NCBI GenBank assembly: GCA_963800865.1
Contig: CAWDCL010000003.1
Coordinates: 124,001 to 188,000, forward strand
DNA: 64,000 bases
From: JALOKP01 sp963800865
Lineage (GTDB): Bacteria; Acidobacteriota; Polarisedimenticolia; J045
Direction of reading: 5' to 3'
Part shown: one piece after another, positions 61,109 through 64,000 of the stretch
How positions within the stretch are numbered: the stretch's first letter is position 1
How the letters are laid out: every line of letters starts with the position of its first letter
Translations under genes and position numbers: made by a program
Notes under the pieces: generated by a model
Databases searched by the model: none
Seen by the model: the letters and a program-made list of their open reading frames with translations, nothing else
What the model was told of the DNA's origin: nothing

Positions 61109-62407
61109 CTACTCGAGGAACAGCTCGTCGGTGTCGTTGTCGAAGGCGAACAGCTCCGAGAAGCGGCCCCACGAGATCACCGCGTCGAGCTGCAGCTCGG
61201 CGAAGTCGCCGTACTGAGCGGCCAGCTCGTCGAGGAAGTAGTCGCGCGCGATCCGCTGGTCGTCGTGCCGCTGCAGCGTCTCGAAGACCCAGCGGATGAC
61301 CGGCAGCCGCAGCAGGCGACCGGCGACCAGCTCCTTGCGGGCCAGGATCGTGGCGTCCGCGTAGGCGTCGCCGAGCGGGGTCAGCAGGAGGTCTCCCTCG
61401 CGGACGGTGGCGAGGCCGAGCAGCTCGCTTGCCTCGACGATCGGCAGCAGGTCGTCCAGCTCGTAGTTCAGCTCGCCGGCCAGGCGGTACAGGTCGACGT
61501 GACCGGCGTCGGCCTTGAGCTTCTCGACCAGTCCGGCGACGGCGTTCGGGCGCGCGGTCGCCAGGCGCGGGCCGAACCGCCCGGTCTGCGCGTCCGCTTC
61601 GTGCGCCAGGTCCGCGAGCGTCCGCCCGGCGACCGCACCGTAGACGCGATCGACCAGGGCCTGGAACGCCGCCTCCTTGCGGTGCCGCGGGTGCCGCAGC
61701 GGGATCGCGATCTCGGTGACGACGTGCCCCGGGTCCTTGCCCATCACGACGATCCGGTCGGCGAGCAGCACCGCCTCCTCGATGCTGTGCGTGACCATCA
61801 GGATCGCCTTGGTCGGCAGGGCGTGGTTCTGCCACAGCTCCAACAGCTCGCCGCGCAGCGCCTCGGCCGACAGGACGTCGAGCGCGGAGAACGGCTCGTC
61901 CAGGCACAGCAGCTCCGGCTCGACCGCCATCGCGCGGGCGAACCCGACCTTCTGGCGCATCCCGCCCGACAGCTCGCGCGGGTAGGCCGACTCGAAGCCG
62001 TCGAGTCCGACGGTGTCGATCAGGCGCCGCGCGCGCTCCTCGCGCTGGGCCCCGGGAACGCCGCGCGCCTTGAGCGCCAGCTCCACGTTCTCCTGGACGG
62101 TCAGCCAGGGGTAGAGCGCGAAGGTCTGGAAGACGATCGTCGCGTGCGGGTTGACGCCGTGGAGCGGCAGCCCGCGGTAGAGCACCTCGCCCGCGGTCGG
62201 CGCATTGAGCCCGGTCACGATCCGCAGCAGGGTCGACTTGCCGCAGCCCGAGGGGCCGAGCAGGCAGACGAATTCGCCGGCGCGGACGACCAGGTCCACG
62301 CCGCGGATCGCCTCGAACGAGCGGTCGCCCTGGCCGTAGGCCTTGACGATGCCGCGCGCCTCGAGCAGGCACTCGGAGACCGGCGTCGGGAGGGGAGGGG
62401 TCGCCAT
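61109..62407 (-). CDS. NitT/TauT-type ABC transporter ATP-binding protein with AAA-associated C-terminal domain
   Basis: 432 residues. The nucleotide-binding domain (~15-260) has Walker A GPSGCGKSTLL, QTFALYPWLTVQENVEL, signature ELSGGMRQKVGFARAM, Walker B LLCLDEPFSALDVL and THSIEEAVLLADRIVVM, the nitrate/sulfonate-type sequence. Residues ~290-430 form the AAA-associated C-terminal domain (DLYRLAGELNYELDDLLPIVE, FETLQRHDDQRIARDYFLDEL in part), which is winged-helix-like and thought to be regulatory. It lies 2 bp behind the double permease gene. No substrate-binding protein is in the window, so the substrate is unknown. Confidence 0.92.
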   Translation of the reverse strand: MATPPLPTPVSECLLEARGIVKAYGQGDRSFEAIRGVDLVVRAGEFVCLLGPSGCGKSTLLRIVTGLNAPTAGEVLYRGLPLHGVNPHATIVFQTFALYPWLTVQENVELALKARGVPGAQREERARRLIDTVGLDGFESAYPRELSGGMRQKVGFARAMAVEPELLCLDEPFSALDVLSAEALRGELLELWQNHALPTKAILMVTHSIEEAVLLADRIVVMGKDPGHVVTEIAIPLRHPRHRKEAAFQALVDRVYGAVAGRTLADLAHEADAQTGRFGPRLATARPNAVAGLVEKLKADAGHVDLYRLAGELNYELDDLLPIVEASELLGLATVREGDLLLTPLGDAYADATILARKELVAGRLLRLPVIRWVFETLQRHDDQRIARDYFLDELAAQYGDFAELQLDAVISWGRFSELFAFDNDTDELFLE

Positions 62408-62409
62408 CG

Positions 62410-64000
62410 TCACTCCAGGCGGTAGCGTTCTTCGGCGCGGCGGTAGAGGCGGAGCCAGAAGAAGCGGTTGATGAAAACGACGAGCAGGACCAGCGCGAGC
62501 GTGGCGGCGACGAGCAGCGCGTAGTCCCCCCGGGCGGTCGCTTCGGCGATCAGCGCGCCGATCCCGACCGTGTCGTAGACCCGGTCGCCGAACGTCACGT
62601 GCTCCGCCACGACGCTGGCGTTCCACGCCCCGCCCGAGGCGGTGATCGCGCCGGTGACCACGAACGGAAAGATCGCGGGCAGGTTCAGCACGCGCCAGCG
62701 GTCGCGCCGGGTCAGCTGCAGCAGCGCGGTGGTCAGCTTCAGGTCCTCGGGGATCGCGGAGGCGCCGGCGATCACGTTGAACAGCAGGTACCACTGCGTT
62801 CCCATCAGCATCAGCAGGATCGCGGCGACCGACAGGCCGCCCGGCGCGTCGAGCAGCAGCAGCACGAAGACCGGGAACAGGGCGGTCGCGGGGATCGAGG
62901 CCATGACCTGCACCGCCGGCTGCAGCCACGCCGCCCAGCGCCGGTTCGAGCCGATCATCACCCCCAGCGGCACGGTCCAGGCGAGCGTGATCGCCAGCGC
63001 GATCGTCACGCGCAGGAGCGTCGCTCCGAGTCCCGCACCGACGGCCAGCCACGCGCCGGCCGACAGCCCCGAGACCAGGCGCAGCGCGCGGTAGCTGCCG
63101 TAGAGCGCCAGCGCGGCGAGCAGGACGAGCGAGCCCACGGCGAGCGCGCCGGGGCGGCCCTCCCCGTCGGGCTCGACCGGCGGCAGACCTTCCGCCGGCG
63201 GCTGGAGGCGCCGGTCGATCCACTCCGCCGCGGGGCGCAGCGTCCCGGCGGCCAGCCGGTCGAGCAGCCACGAGCGGCGCACGAGGTCGAGCACGCGCGA
63301 GTCGGGAGCCTCGCCGCCGGCGGTCAGGTCCAGCTTGAACTTGTCCGCCCAGGCCAGGACCGGCCGCCAGATCACGAGGTCGAGCAGGACGACGATCGTC
63401 ACCAGCGTGGCGACGCCGAGCCCGATCGCGCGCCAGTCGGACGCGGCGGACGCCTCGTGCAGGTAGGAGCCGAGGCCCGGGAGCCGGAAGTCGCGGCGGC
63501 CGACCACGAAGATCTCCGCCGCCATCAGGAAGAACCAGCCCCCCGACCAGCTCATCATGCTGTTCCAGACCAGGCCGGGCGCCGCGAACGGCAGCTCGAC
63601 GGTGCGGAAGCGCAGCCACGGACCGAGCCGGAAGACCGCCGCGGCCTCGCGCAGCTCGCGCGGCGTCCCGCGCACCGACTGGTAGAAGCTGAAGGTCATG
63701 TTCCAGGCCTGCGAGGTGAAGATCAGCACGATCGACGCCAGCTCGGCCGCGAAACCCTCCGGCAGGATCGCGCTGAACGAGAGCAGGACGACCGGCAGGA
63801 ACGACAGGATCGGGACGCTCTGCAGCACGTCGAGCAGCGGCATGAGCACTGCGCGGGCCCCCCGCGAGCGCGCCGCCGCGTAGCCGTAGACCAGGCTGAA
63901 GGCCAGCGAGATCGCGTACGCCACCGCCATCCGCCCGACCGAGAAGAGCGCGTACCACGGAAGGGCCCTCGGCGAGAGCGAGATCTCGGGCCCGGCGACG
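62410..64000 (-). CDS. Double-domain ABC permease (NitT/TauT-type), partial
   Basis: The last ~530 residues of a permease whose start lies beyond the right edge. Two BPD_transp_1 domains are fused. The first has LDVLQSVPILSFLPVVLLSF, ELREAAAVFRLGPWLRFRTVELPFAAPGL in part and GGWFFLMAAEIFVVG. The second has VMASIPATALFPVFVLLLL, LTTALLQLTRRDRWRVLNLPAI and GGAWNASVVAEHVTFGD. Each EAA loop is recognisable. Fusion of both halves means one polypeptide forms the whole membrane channel. It is cotranscribed with the ATPase gene. Confidence 0.9.
   Translation of the reverse strand, partial: VAGPEISLSPRALPWYALFSVGRMAVAYAISLAFSLVYGYAAARSRGARAVLMPLLDVLQSVPILSFLPVVLLSFSAILPEGFAAELASIVLIFTSQAWNMTFSFYQSVRGTPRELREAAAVFRLGPWLRFRTVELPFAAPGLVWNSMMSWSGGWFFLMAAEIFVVGRRDFRLPGLGSYLHEASAASDWRAIGLGVATLVTIVVLLDLVIWRPVLAWADKFKLDLTAGGEAPDSRVLDLVRRSWLLDRLAAGTLRPAAEWIDRRLQPPAEGLPPVEPDGEGRPGALAVGSLVLLAALALYGSYRALRLVSGLSAGAWLAVGAGLGATLLRVTIALAITLAWTVPLGVMIGSNRRWAAWLQPAVQVMASIPATALFPVFVLLLLDAPGGLSVAAILLMLMGTQWYLLFNVIAGASAIPEDLKLTTALLQLTRRDRWRVLNLPAIFPFVVTGAITASGGAWNASVVAEHVTFGDRVYDTVGIGALIAEATARGDYALLVAATLALVLLVVFINRFFWLRLYRRAEERYRLE

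Overview
The window is a GC-rich (roughly 70% by eye), gene-dense bacterial chromosome segment with no rRNA, tRNA, phage or CRISPR locus that I can see. A Ser/Thr kinase fused to a TolB/WD40-like propeller, a VWFA-related protein with the 'VFVTA..KDG..LTRDDF' start, a C25 (gingipain-like) peptidase, a very large secreted beta-helix protein and several S9/M23/M48 peptidases point to Acidobacteriota (perhaps a Thermoanaerobaculia-like, uncultured lineage). That assignment is inference; no marker gene is present. Several genes have near-consensus -10 boxes 6-7 nt before the ATG, suggesting common leaderless mRNAs. At least seven genes carry one single-base frameshift each, mostly +1 in G/C-rich strings, so assembly error must be considered alongside real decay.

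Layout. 1-6.5 kb (+): end of a TIGR01777 epimerase, an FAD oxidoreductase, a DUF429 protein, then cystathionine beta-synthase, cystathionine gamma-synthase/lyase and an arginine deiminase. 6.5-8.6 kb: a 47-bp palindromic repeat array and an FHA-sigma54-type activator. 8.6-16.5 kb (-): a 2.48-kaa secreted protein with three beta-helix modules, disintegrin-like Cys repeats and thrombospondin type-3 repeats. 17-24.2 kb (-): M48 peptidase/LemA/zinc-ribbon trio, YHS-domain proteins, an SO_0444-type metal permease, a DUF255 thioredoxin-fold protein and a DUF2892 protein.

24.3-30.2 kb (+): type III polyketide synthase, ICMT-like methyltransferase and FAD monooxygenase (an srsABC-like phenolic-lipid operon), then an FAD oxidoreductase with a C-terminal membrane domain and a stand-alone paralogue of that domain. 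30.2-32.2 kb (-): two membrane-associated proteins of unknown function. 32.3-35.3 kb (+): a 2-hydroxyacid dehydrogenase, a second 47-bp repeat array and an arsR-arsC-arsM operon. 35.3-40.3 kb: SDR, family-5 uracil-DNA glycosylase, small secreted proteins, a fasciclin protein and a divergent CarH/LitR-type B12 photoreceptor repressor. 40.3-43.6 kb (-): GntR/YtrA regulator, ABC ATPase and an ABC permease fused to a propeller.

43.8-48.3 kb: S9 peptidase, YceI protein, M23 peptidase and a convergent methyltransferase. 48.4-50.7 kb: a MITE-like element, a PAS-only protein, a VapBC pair and a nonsense-interrupted DUF2384 antitoxin-like gene. 50.8-58 kb (+): secreted cyclophilin with a TonB-like tail, VWFA-related protein, kinase-propeller protein and a two-domain epimerase. 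58-64 kb (-): C25 peptidase and a NitT/TauT-like ABC transporter whose permease runs off the window.
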